Below, piece after piece: positions 6,344-13,652 of a stretch of 14,612 bases of DNA. The notes beneath the pieces are model-generated. The model saw only the letters and a list, made by a program, of their open reading frames with translations, ran no database searches and had not been told where the DNA came from. The position numbers and the translations under genes are program-made. The stretch covers positions 1 to 14,612 of the forward strand of contig DATHGT010000157.1 of assembly GCA_035317605.1 (NCBI GenBank), in the 5' to 3' direction. Positions within the stretch are counted from its first letter, which is position 1. Every line of letters begins with the position of its first letter. The DNA is from DATHGT01 sp035317605 (GTDB lineage Bacteria; Methylomirabilota; Methylomirabilia; Rokubacteriales; CSP1-6).

Positions 6344-7426
6344 ATGAGCCACCACGCGCCGACCGCCGTCGAAGCCGACTTTCACGAGCGCATGCACGCG
6401 ACGCACATGTACGGGCTGTGGGAGCTGGCCAGCCAGATGACGCGTCACCCCGAGCCCAAGGCCATCCCGTACCTCTGGAAGTCGTCGGTGATCGAGGCGA
6501 TGGTGTGCGAGTCGGGCGAGGTGGTGCCGGTCGGCGAGGAGCGGCGCGCGCTCCAGCTCTTCAACCCCGGCCTCGACGGCCGCTGGGCCACGACCAACAC
6601 CATGATCGCGGCCGTTCAGCTCCTGCTACCCGGCGAAATCGCCCGCGCGCATCGTCACACGCCGACGGCGATCCGCTTCATCATGGAAGGCGAGGGCGGC
6701 TACACGTCAGTCGACGGCGAGCGCGTCTACATGGCGCCCGGGGATCTCATCCTGACGCCGAGCTGGGCGTGGCATGACCACGGCAACGAGACCAACCGGC
6801 CCGTGGTCTGGATGGACGGCCTCGACATCCCGCTCGTGCAAGCTCTCAACGCGATGTTCTTCCAGATGTACGAGGTCCCGCAGGTGCCGCTGACCAAGCC
6901 CAACAACGCCTCCGCGGCGCTCTTTGGGCACGTGAGCCTGAGCCCGACGTGGGTGAAGGAGCGGCCGCGCTCCTCTCCGCTGCTGCTCTATTCCTGGGAG
7001 ACCACGCGCAAGTCGCTGGAAGCGCTGCGCGACGCCGAGGGCGACGAGCACGACGACGTCGCGCTCGAGTACACGCACCCGCAGACCGGCCGCGCGCTGC
7101 TGCCGACGATGGCGTGCTGGATCCAGATGATCCGGCCGGGCCGCCGGCTGAAGGCCCACCGCCACACCGGCAGCGCGGTCTACTACGTGGTCGAGGGCGA
7201 AGGCGAGACCATCATCGACGGCCGCCGCTTCGCGTGGGGCAAGGGCGACATCCTGGTGCTGCCGTCGTGGGCGCTCCACGAGCACACGAATCTCTCCACG
7301 CGCGAGGCCGCGGTCCTCTTCTCGATCCAGGACCGTCCGGTGCTCGAAGCCCTCGGCCTCTACCAGGAGCACGCGTTCGGCGACAGCGGCGGCCACCAGG
7401 CGGTGACCTCCACGTTCGGCGCGTGA
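6344..7426 (+). CDS. Gentisate 1,2-dioxygenase-type bicupin
   Basis: A 360-residue bicupin, the usual length of gentisate 1,2-dioxygenases. The first cupin has the metal motif HRH (H103, H105) and a distal HDH (H144/H146). The second has HRH (H272, H274) and a distal HEH (H312/H314). The family includes salicylate 1,2-dioxygenase and 1-hydroxy-2-naphthoate dioxygenase; all open an aromatic ring carrying adjacent hydroxyl and carboxyl groups, using Fe(II) and O2. Gentisate to maleylpyruvate is the default call. The ATG at 6344 has GAGGAGG 5 nt upstream. The gene follows the Rieske oxygenase, which could make a hydroxylated acid for it. Maleylpyruvate isomerase and hydrolase genes are not in the window. 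No clear terminator follows the stop. Confidence 0.88.
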   Translation: MSHHAPTAVEADFHERMHATHMYGLWELASQMTRHPEPKAIPYLWKSSVIEAMVCESGEVVPVGEERRALQLFNPGLDGRWATTNTMIAAVQLLLPGEIARAHRHTPTAIRFIMEGEGGYTSVDGERVYMAPGDLILTPSWAWHDHGNETNRPVVWMDGLDIPLVQALNAMFFQMYEVPQVPLTKPNNASAALFGHVSLSPTWVKERPRSSPLLLYSWETTRKSLEALRDAEGDEHDDVALEYTHPQTGRALLPTMACWIQMIRPGRRLKAHRHTGSAVYYVVEGEGETIIDGRRFAWGKGDILVLPSWALHEHTNLSTREAAVLFSIQDRPVLEALGLYQEHAFGDSGGHQAVTSTFGA

Positions 7427-7537
7427 GGCGAGCGCACATGCATTCAAGCCCCTCTTCTCGCGACCAGCGTCATCTGTGCCGCGTCGGCTCAGCCATCGGC
7501 TCATAACCGCCGTAGAGGTCGAAGAAGCCCCGGATGA

Positions 7538-8525
7538 CGGAACGTATCCGACCGCCCTGTCCGGCTATGGGATCGCGTACATACCCCCGTGCTGCGGATA
7601 CATCCAGGGGAACGAAAGAAGAACGCGGGTACCCTCGGCATCTTCCACGGCGTCCTAGAGTGCAAACGGGCTAGGAATTCGCTCGCTGACAATGTGGACG
7701 ATCAAGCGTTTCGGTATGCGGACGACGTAGCAGCACCTCTCGTGGCTACGACCAACGGGGACTACGTCAGGACGTTTGCCGGGGATCCAAAAAAGCGCAC
7801 GTACATCTTGAAGCGACGGTTCCCAACTTACAGGGAAATCTTGAGGGCGGTCGCACTTCCGGATACATTGCCAGATCATGACTTTCCGCGTCCAACTTGG
7901 ACGGAGCTGAATGATGCCGCCTTCTTGCGCCATGCACTCAAGAGATATGAATATGAATTCGTCAGCGATACCGCGGATCCCTGGATCAAACGACACGTCT
8001 TTGATCTTTACGGCCTCTTGCGGTCTCGGGAACGCCTCGGGCGGCTCGTACCCCGGATTCTATAGGACATTCGTAGTCGATGAGGTCGGTGGCCGATTCA
8101 CCAGATCAGCGCCGCAGCCAAGAATCCACTTCGGATTGTTTTCCGTGCCCTATGAGGGCCGGGTCCGAACGGGTAATTCCAAGACCTCCCTCGTAGTCGC
8201 GGTCTCTGATGGACGTCGGCATCACAATTCACTGCAACTCTGGGTCGAAAAATACTGGCGCCCATCTCACGACTTCGTGGAGGTCACCCATGACGGCCGG
8301 TTGGCATTCGGTAGAGGTGGCGCCATTCCCCGGGACACCGTTCTGGAATCTGTCAGGAAGTATGCACCGACACTCCTGCGGAATGGGGAAGTGTTCTTGG
8401 GCAGATTTTCATCGTCGAGACGAAGCGACTGGATTCTAGCGCGCGACATGCTCCTTAGACTTGCCCGCTACGCTTTGGTCCGCGATCGAGTCCGGGACGC
8501 CGTGCGTCGAGCCTCTTCTGGTTGA
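7538..8525 (+). pseudogene. Decayed HsdR_N-type nuclease (type I restriction R-like), frameshifted
   Basis: Two plus-strand frames together resemble stand-alone proteins with the type I restriction R-subunit N-terminal nuclease domain. The first (open from 7538, stop 8063-8065) holds LECKRARNSL, the E-x-K part of a PD-(D/E)xK site, then a QAFRYADD segment and ATTNGDYVRTF, typical of HSDR_N. The second frame runs in from before 8043 and ends at 8525. It has VVAVSDGRRHHNSLQLWVEKY, VTHDGRLAFG and a C-terminal ARYALVRDRVRDAVR helix that I recall from the same protein type. The shift from frame 2 to frame 3 falls about 8010-8045. The N-terminus, including the expected first Asp, is not recognisable, and a TGA lies at 7535-7537. 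Hand counts give about 53% GC (7801-7860) and 50% (8221-8280) against 75% at 6541-6600, suggesting foreign origin. The 111 nt from 7427 to 7537 shows nothing else. Confidence 0.6.
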
Positions 8526-8605
8526 TGCATGCCCCGGGGAACACTCAGACGCGGCCGGAAGTGTATCCTTTTTGGAGCATTGACACGCTGGGCGGGGCTG
8601 ATTGA

Positions 8606-8971
8606 ATGAGGCGCGTGGGGATCTACGACCAGATCAAATCGGCGATCCAGGACCTCGTCGCGCCGGCGCTCCACGAGATCACCGGCCAGCTTCACGCCGT
8701 ACGCGCGGACATTCAACGACTGGATCAGAAGATCGACGGCGTCGACCAGAAGCTCGGCTACTTGAAGGGTGAGCTCCTGGCCGAGATCCGCCGCGTCGAC
8801 ACCAGGATCGACGGGGTCGACAAGAGAATCGACGGAGTCGAGAAGAGAATCGACGGGGTCGAGAAGAAAATCGACGGGGTCGACAGGAAGATCGACGGGC
8901 TCCAACTCGAGATTCGTACCGCAATCGACGTCCGCGAACGGCTCGCCGCGCTCGAGGCGCGGCGAGCCTAG
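8606..8971 (+). CDS. Small coiled-coil protein with heptad repeats
   Basis: A 121-residue protein that is almost all predicted helix. From about residue 37 it repeats a heptad of the type (K/R)-I-D-G-V-(D/E)-(K/R), with Ile and Val at the a/d core and charged residues outside, so it should form a long coiled coil, probably a dimer or trimer. There is no membrane segment or signal peptide. The start may be ATG 8606 or GTG 8615; neither has a strong ribosome binding site. It is a stand-alone plus-strand gene just beyond the low-GC remnant, and its stop lies 1 nt from the stop of the convergent enoyl-CoA hydratase. I do not recognise a named family. Similar proteins are often annotated only as hypothetical or as apolipoprotein-like or methyl-accepting-like coiled coils. 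Confidence 0.7.
   Translation: MRRVGIYDQIKSAIQDLVAPALHEITGQLHAVRADIQRLDQKIDGVDQKLGYLKGELLAEIRRVDTRIDGVDKRIDGVEKRIDGVEKKIDGVDRKIDGLQLEIRTAIDVRERLAALEARRA
8795..8899 (+). repeat. Five tandem 21-bp coding repeats
   Basis: Units start at 8795, 8816, 8837, 8858 and 8879. Each begins GTCGA and ends ATCGACGG(G/A), with two to five differences between neighbours. The period equals seven codons, so each unit adds one heptad (V-(D/E)-x-(R/K)-I-D-G) to the coiled coil without shifting frame. Such arrays can change copy number by slippage or recombination. Confidence 0.9.
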
Positions 8972-8972
8972 C

Positions 8973-9767
8973 TCAGTCCTCGACGGCGGGCAGGCGGTGA
9001 CGATCGGCGGGATCGTTCCAGCCCTTGAAGTTTGGCTTGCGCTTCTCCGCGAAGGCGCGCCGCGACTCCATCAAGTCGTCCTTCGCCCCGTGTTCCTGGA
9101 GCTTGGCGGCGAGACGCTCGAGCGGCGGAGCGACCCGAGGGCGCATCTGCCGCATCATGTGGACCGTGTTCACGCGGGCCGCCGGGGGCAGCGTCAGCAT
9201 GTGGTCGGCCATCTCGAACGCCGTGGGCAGCAAATCGTCCGGCGCCACCATGCGATTCAGGAAGCCGACCTGGTAGAGCCGCTCGGCCGTGAACCGGAAG
9301 CCGAGGGCCATCTCGGTGGCGATCGGGTGAGGCAGTCCGGCCAGGAACCCGTGGTTGTAGCCGCCGAGCAGCCACCGCTTGGCTTCGGAGATCTCGAAGA
9401 TCGCGCCCGGCACGGCCACGCGCAGGTCCGTGCGCTCGACGAGCTGAAAGCCCCCGCCCATGGCAAACCCATTGACGGCGGCGATCACCGGCTTGGTGAG
9501 CGTGCCGTCCATGAATGGATCGTCGTGCCCTTTGCGGCCCAGACCCGCGCCGCCGCGCTCGACCGATTCCTTCATGTCCTCGCCCGCGCAGAACGCGCGC
9601 CCGGTGCCCGTGAACACCGCGATCTCCACCTCGTCGGCGTCGCGGAACTCACGCCACGCGGCGGCCAGGCCGGCGCGCAGCTCCTGGCCGAGCGCGTTGA
9701 GACGCTCCGGCCGGTTCATGCGGATGACCATCACCTGTCCACGGCGCTCCGTCTCGACGAATCCCAT
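8973..9767 (-). CDS. Enoyl-CoA hydratase/isomerase (crotonase) family protein
   Basis: A 264-residue crotonase, the normal length. The oxyanion-hole segments are FCAGEDM (residues 59-65) and GFAMGGGFQL (100-109). E128 in FEISEAK lies where the catalytic Glu144 of enoyl-CoA hydratase sits; the second catalytic Glu is not obvious. Members hydrate, isomerise or cleave acyl-CoA thioesters, often in β-oxidation or after aromatic-ring opening. The ATG at 9767 is preferred because GAGG stands 5 nt upstream; a GTG two codons earlier (9773) overlaps that site. The gene is divergent from the methyltransferase at 9868 and convergent with the coiled-coil gene. No CoA ligase is adjacent, so its acyl-CoA substrate is unknown. 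Confidence 0.9.
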   Translation of the reverse strand: MGFVETERRGQVMVIRMNRPERLNALGQELRAGLAAAWREFRDADEVEIAVFTGTGRAFCAGEDMKESVERGGAGLGRKGHDDPFMDGTLTKPVIAAVNGFAMGGGFQLVERTDLRVAVPGAIFEISEAKRWLLGGYNHGFLAGLPHPIATEMALGFRFTAERLYQVGFLNRMVAPDDLLPTAFEMADHMLTLPPAARVNTVHMMRQMRPRVAPPLERLAAKLQEHGAKDDLMESRRAFAEKRKPNFKGWNDPADRHRLPAVED

Positions 9768-9867
9768 ACTCACCTCGCGGCGTTCGGGTCGGTCTCAGGA
9801 GTCACGATTGTACGCCGGTGGGTCCGGCCAGTTGCGGCCCGGCCGCTGGTCCGCCTACTCTGAGGCC

Positions 9868-10641
9868 GTGACTTCCGGCGAGTCGAGTGCGACGCTCTCC
9901 CCGGAGCGGCTCCGCCAGGCGGTCGCGGAGCTTCGCTGGTATCAGACCATCGACCTCGGCCAGGGTGTCATCACGCCGGGCGCGTCGCGCTCGGCCACGA
10001 TTCTCGAGCGCCTGCAGCTTCCGGCATCGCTCGCCGGCAAGACCGTCCTCGACATCGGGGCCGCCGACGGATTCTTCGCCTTCGAGTGCGAGCGCCGCGG
10101 GGCGGGGCGCGTGGTCGCCACCGACTCCGTTCACTGGGAAGAAGGCCACTGGACCGGCAAGGGTCCGTTCAATCTCGCTCGCCGGGTGCTCGGCTCTCGC
10201 GTCGAGGACTACACGCTCGATCTGATGGACCTGAGTCCGGAGGCGATCGGCGGTCCGTTCGACGTGGTGCTCTTCCTGGGCGTGCTGTATCACCTGCGGC
10301 ATCCGATGCTCGGACTGGAGCGCGTGGCCGCGATGGCCCGCGACCTGCTCATCCTGGAGACGCACGCCGACTTCCTGGGGGTGGCGCGCCCGGCCCTGGC
10401 GTTCTATCCGGGCACGGAGCTGAACGGCGATCCCAGTAACTGGTTCGGCCCGAACCTCCCGGCTCTGACGGGAATGCTTCGCGCCGTCGGATTTCGGACC
10501 GTCCACGTGGTCTACCGCCCGCCCCTCGCGAGACGCGCGGCCGGCGCCCTTCTGAGACGCTTACGCGGTCGACAGGCCGGAAGCCCCTCGCTGAAGCGGG
10601 CGCTCGCTCAGGGCCGCGTGGTCGTCCACGCGCGAAAGTGA
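9868..10641 (+). CDS. CmoB/DUF1698-like SAM-dependent methyltransferase
   Basis: A 257-residue methyltransferase. Motif I is KTVLDIGAADGFFAFECERRGA (58-79), with RVVATDS as strand 2 (81-87) and PFDVVLFLGVLYHLRHP as motif IV. The W-Y-Q-T-I-D segment at 24-29 and the HW...W..KGPFNLAR stretch at 89-105 resemble the CmoB/DUF1698 group, whose best-known member carboxymethylates tRNA wobble uridine. Most bacterial relatives without cmoA nearby are unassigned, often linked to sugar or lipid methylation. Coding similarity begins after the GTG at 9868, whose GAGG is only 2 nt away, so the start is uncertain; the longer upstream frame overlaps the antisense crotonase and is discounted. It is convergent with the LigB-like gene (13-nt gap). 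Confidence 0.82.
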   Translation: MTSGESSATLSPERLRQAVAELRWYQTIDLGQGVITPGASRSATILERLQLPASLAGKTVLDIGAADGFFAFECERRGAGRVVATDSVHWEEGHWTGKGPFNLARRVLGSRVEDYTLDLMDLSPEAIGGPFDVVLFLGVLYHLRHPMLGLERVAAMARDLLILETHADFLGVARPALAFYPGTELNGDPSNWFGPNLPALTGMLRAVGFRTVHVVYRPPLARRAAGALLRRLRGRQAGSPSLKRALAQGRVVVHARK

Positions 10642-10654
10642 CGCCGGCCGCGGC

Positions 10655-11734
10655 TCAGCGCCAGCGGGCGAAGGCCCAGCCGCCGCCCGTCGCCGCCGGG
10701 CTGCGATAGACCGGGACGTAGGCGAGCGTTTCCATCTTCAAGCTCGTGTCGTGCATGGCGCCGCCGAGGGCGACCCAGTTGAGCGCTTCCGACGCCGCCG
10801 AGTGCAGCCGATGGCGCGGGACCGTTTGCAGCGCCTTGTCGTCCTTGGTCTCGAGCGCGCCGAGCACGAGCCGATCGAGCTCCTCGTCGACCACGAAGTG
10901 ACTCAGCCCGCCGGACGCGATGATCGCCACTCGTGCCGGCTCCTTCCACTCCTTCACGGCCGCCGCGATGGCCTGGCCGGTCGCGAACGAGCGGCGCGGC
11001 GTCGGCTGGTTCGGCGGATAGCACGTGTTCTGAAAGACGGGAAGGATCGGGAGCGGCTGATTGTCGAACAGCCGCTTGATCACGAACGACACGCCGTGGG
11101 GCAGGCCCTGCTCCCGCGGCGGCGTCTCGCGCACGTAGTTCAGCTCGCCGTTCCGGGTCGGATAGCGCCGCGCGACCCGACCGCCGTAGGCCGCCTTCAC
11201 CTCGCGCACGTGGGCGACGTCGAAGTCGTGCTCGATCAGGTATTCGATCAGGTAGCGTCCGAACGCGCTGGCCACGGGCACGTCCATGGCGACGTCGCCG
11301 TAGCCGCGGGTGATGGCCTCCATGACCGCGCGGTCGCGCACGCCCGCGGGCATCCAGCGCGGGCGCAACGGAGCCGTATCGCCCCAGTACACCGCGAGAG
11401 CGGGCATGTTGTCCTCGAAGAACCACTCGTCCTGATCGTCGGTGATCACGATGGTCACGTCCGGAGCGGTCGCGCGCAGCGTGGCCGACAGCTCGTCCAG
11501 CGCGCGCTGGCACTGCTCGGACTGAGCGGCGTAGGGCTCATGGCCGCGGTACTTCGCGCGAACCTCGGCGGGCACCGTCTCGAGGGCCTCCTTGTACGGC
11601 ATGACGAGGCCGTCCGGAGGAAACGCCAGCTCCGGGTTCTCCGCGTCGCGCTGGGCGTAGGAGCCCCAGAGGTCGGCCGACAGCGCCAGCATCGGAGTGT
11701 GCGAGGACGCGATGCCGAGGACGATCTGTGCCAT
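10655..11734 (-). CDS. LigB-type (class III) extradiol ring-cleavage dioxygenase
   Basis: A 359-residue protein of the LigB superfamily, whose members open catechol-like rings next to the hydroxyls with Fe(II) and O2. H12 in ASSHTP is the first iron ligand, H279 in SGGLSHF the catalytic base, and E316 in SEALNW the carboxylate ligand. At the place of the second iron histidine (NDH in LigB) the sequence reads DDQDEWF (99-105), with Q101 in the His position. I recall similar DDQ variants as a LigB subfamily of uncertain activity. The ATG at 11734 lies 3 nt after the Rieske stop and uses a GAGGTGA site overlapping that gene's end, so the two are translationally linked. No LigA-like alpha subunit is seen. 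The stop is convergent with the methyltransferase. Confidence 0.85.
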   Translation of the reverse strand: MAQIVLGIASSHTPMLALSADLWGSYAQRDAENPELAFPPDGLVMPYKEALETVPAEVRAKYRGHEPYAAQSEQCQRALDELSATLRATAPDVTIVITDDQDEWFFEDNMPALAVYWGDTAPLRPRWMPAGVRDRAVMEAITRGYGDVAMDVPVASAFGRYLIEYLIEHDFDVAHVREVKAAYGGRVARRYPTRNGELNYVRETPPREQGLPHGVSFVIKRLFDNQPLPILPVFQNTCYPPNQPTPRRSFATGQAIAAAVKEWKEPARVAIIASGGLSHFVVDEELDRLVLGALETKDDKALQTVPRHRLHSAASEALNWVALGGAMHDTSLKMETLAYVPVYRSPAATGGGWAFARWR

Positions 11735-11737
11735 GGC

Positions 11738-13018
11738 TCACCTCGAAGGGGGCGCCTCGAAGCCCATCGCCTGCCAGAAGGCCTGGCGGATGTCCTCGGG
11801 CTGGCCCGTCAGAAATGGGAAGTCGCGGGGCAGCGCGAGCCCGGGCGTGCGCTCGCGCCGCTTCTCGTCGTCGCGGGCGGAGTATCCGTCGACGAAGTAG
11901 CGGCGGCCGATGATCGGGAGCTCCACGCAGACGTTCTTCTCGGGATCGCGGACCAGCGCCTTGGGCTCGCCGCCCGCGGCCACGCGCTCGGCCTCCTCCA
12001 GCATGCGCCGGCGCATCATGATCACGCCCCGGTCGCTCTCGCCCAGGTGTTCCCCGGGCCGGTCGGAGATGGCGCCCTGGCCGACCCAGGCCACGAAGTC
12101 CTGGTTCATGATGTGCGAGGTGATCCAGCGACCGGTGTCGGGGTCCTTGATCGGGCTGTACCAATAAGGGATGTGGTCCTGCTTGAACGGCTCCATCTCG
12201 TTCGGCACCCGGTCGAAGAACCAGCCCACGCTCAGCATGTTGGTGTCGTCGATGGGCACCCGCCACTCGAAGTGGCCGCCGGTGAAGAGCGCGTTCGGCC
12301 AGAGACACGTGCGCCCGACCGTCCACAGCTCGTCGTCTTCCTTCTGCCCCTCCAGCACGCGCCGGTAGACGAACCCGTACTCGAACTCGTCGAAGCCGAC
12401 CTTCAGATGGGGCGGCGGCTTCGGCCCCTCGCCCCCGCGCAGCGCGCGCGTCCAGTTCGAGTGCAGCCATTCGAAGTGGACGGGGTCGATCGAGTTCTCC
12501 TGGCACTGCATCCAGTTGCACGGGACTTCGGAGAAGACGATCTGCACGAAGCCGTTCTCCCACGTGAACGGCTCCCAGGTGGGCACGAGCGGCGCCGGCG
12601 GCGGTCCGAGATAGGCCCACAGGAGCCCGGCCTTGGCCTCGACCGGGTACGCCTTGATCCGCACCCGGTCCTTGAACCGGGCCTGCGGATGCGCGGTCTC
12701 CTCGAACGGCTGCTCCAGGCAGCGCCCGGTGTGCTCCCACCGCCAACCGTGGTAGTTGCAGCGCAGCCCGCAGCCCTCGACCCAGCCGTAGGAGAGATCG
12801 GCGCGACGATGGGGACAGTGCCGGTCGACCAGCCCGTAATTCCCGGCCTGGTCGCGAAACAGGACGAGGTCCTCGCCCATCAGGCGCACGGGCTTGGTGG
12901 GCTTGTCGTCCAGCTCGGCCACGGCGGCGATCGGCATCCAGTACCGCCGCAGCAGCTCGCCCATGGGCGTGCCCGCCCCCACTTCGGTCAGCCTCCGGTT
13001 CTGCTCCTCGCTCAGCAT
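11738..13018 (-). CDS. Rieske 2Fe-2S ring-hydroxylating oxygenase, alpha subunit (second)
   Basis: A 426-residue terminal oxygenase of the same class as the one at 4881. The Rieske cluster residues are C68, H70, C87 and H90. The mononuclear iron site is D178, H181 and H186 in ENSIDPVHFEWLH, with D307 in NQDFVAW a candidate third ligand. The start matches the first Rieske protein (MLSEEQN...GAGTPMG), which supports ATG 13018 although no Shine-Dalgarno sequence precedes it; the message may be leaderless. It is followed after 3 nt by the LigB-like dioxygenase, so hydroxylation and ring opening may be successive steps. Sequence divergence between the two Rieske proteins outside the motifs suggests different substrates, not a recent duplication. 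No partner reductase is in the window. Confidence 0.92.
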   Translation of the reverse strand: MLSEEQNRRLTEVGAGTPMGELLRRYWMPIAAVAELDDKPTKPVRLMGEDLVLFRDQAGNYGLVDRHCPHRRADLSYGWVEGCGLRCNYHGWRWEHTGRCLEQPFEETAHPQARFKDRVRIKAYPVEAKAGLLWAYLGPPPAPLVPTWEPFTWENGFVQIVFSEVPCNWMQCQENSIDPVHFEWLHSNWTRALRGGEGPKPPPHLKVGFDEFEYGFVYRRVLEGQKEDDELWTVGRTCLWPNALFTGGHFEWRVPIDDTNMLSVGWFFDRVPNEMEPFKQDHIPYWYSPIKDPDTGRWITSHIMNQDFVAWVGQGAISDRPGEHLGESDRGVIMMRRRMLEEAERVAAGGEPKALVRDPEKNVCVELPIIGRRYFVDGYSARDDEKRRERTPGLALPRDFPFLTGQPEDIRQAFWQAMGFEAPPSR

Positions 13019-13101
13019 GGTGGCTGTAACGATCGATTCATCGGCGTCCGCTTGTCAAGCAGCCCCATTACCTTTACTTTGGCCCCCCGGAGGACCGAGA
13101 C
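13019..13101. promoter_or_regulatory. Divergent promoter region for the second Rieske gene and the cupin
   Basis: This 83-nt gap between two divergent starts is AT-richer than its surroundings. On the plus strand TTGTCA (13052-13057, 5/6 match to the -35 consensus) stands 17 nt before TACTTT (13075-13080, a weak -10). That would put the transcript start a few nt before the GGAGGA ribosome site at 13089-13094, a very short leader. For the minus strand I see no convincing pair. Tentative. Confidence 0.35.
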
Positions 13102-13635
13102 ATGCCTGGAAAAGTGCGCCGCATCGTGACCGCCGTGAACGCCGCCGGCCGCTCGTACATCCTTTCGGACACGAACATGCCGACGGCTGATGTCGCGCCG
13201 GGCGAGCCGGTGAGGGCCGGCCTCTGGATCACCGAGTCGGCGCCCGCGTCGAACGCGGGCGTGAAGGACCCCGTCCCCGACGGAGTCATCCCCAAGATTC
13301 CGCCCATGGACCCCGGTGGGACGGTGCTGCGCATCATCGATTTCACGCCGGACAGCGCTCAGCAACCGGATCCCCACGAGCTGGAGCGGCGCGGGGCCCG
13401 GACCTCGCCCGAGCGCTCGGCGAAGCATCCCGGCTTCCACGTGACCGACACCGTCGACTACGCCCTGTGCCTCGAGGGCGAGATCTGGGCCGTGCTGGAC
13501 GAGGGCGAGACCCTCATGAAGGCCGGCGACGTGATGATCCAGCGCGGGACGTTCCACGCGTGGTCGAACCGCAGCGGCCAACCCTGCCGCATGGCTTTCG
13601 TCCTCATCGACGCCGACCGGCTCAAGAACCACTGA
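13102..13635 (+). CDS. Single-domain cupin protein
   Basis: A 177-residue protein whose C-terminal half is one cupin barrel. H109 and H113 lead the first motif (HPGFHVTDTVDYALCLEGE), GEIWAVLDEGE follows, and H152 in RGTFHAWSN supplies the distal histidine. The first 100 residues form a less conserved β-rich lead-in with ITESAP and a Pro-rich loop. Similar cupins sit next to aromatic-degradation genes, but whether they are dioxygenases, isomerases or binding proteins is unknown. The ATG at 13102 has GGAGGA 7 nt upstream. It is divergent from the Rieske gene and precedes the enolase-superfamily gene by 17 nt on the same strand, so these two are likely one operon. Confidence 0.82.
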   Translation: MPGKVRRIVTAVNAAGRSYILSDTNMPTADVAPGEPVRAGLWITESAPASNAGVKDPVPDGVIPKIPPMDPGGTVLRIIDFTPDSAQQPDPHELERRGARTSPERSAKHPGFHVTDTVDYALCLEGEIWAVLDEGETLMKAGDVMIQRGTFHAWSNRSGQPCRMAFVLIDADRLKNH

Positions 13636-13652
13636 GCGGGATAATAGCCTCC

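Noticed and set aside
7438..7506. A 22-residue ORF from ATG 7438 just after the gentisate-dioxygenase gene
   Set aside because: No ribosome binding site, no similarity that I can recognise, and the length is expected by chance.
7476..7658. A 60-codon plus-strand frame upstream of the nuclease remnant
   Set aside because: It has no ribosome site or recognisable motif and overlaps the frame carrying the LECKR nuclease motif.
8795..8899. CRISPR-like array
   Set aside because: The 21-bp units are directly adjacent without spacers and translate as heptads of one coiled-coil protein.
9807..9835. Minus-strand promoter (TACAAT) for the enoyl-CoA hydratase gene
   Set aside because: The -10-like hexamer is fair, but the hexamer 17 nt upstream (GCAACT) does not resemble a -35, so it was not listed.
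10751..13129. A 792-codon plus-strand open frame opposite the LigB-like and Rieske genes
   Set aside because: It is antisense to two genes with clear catalytic motifs, has the Arg/His/Val/Leu-rich composition of a GC-rich shadow frame, and shows no domain.
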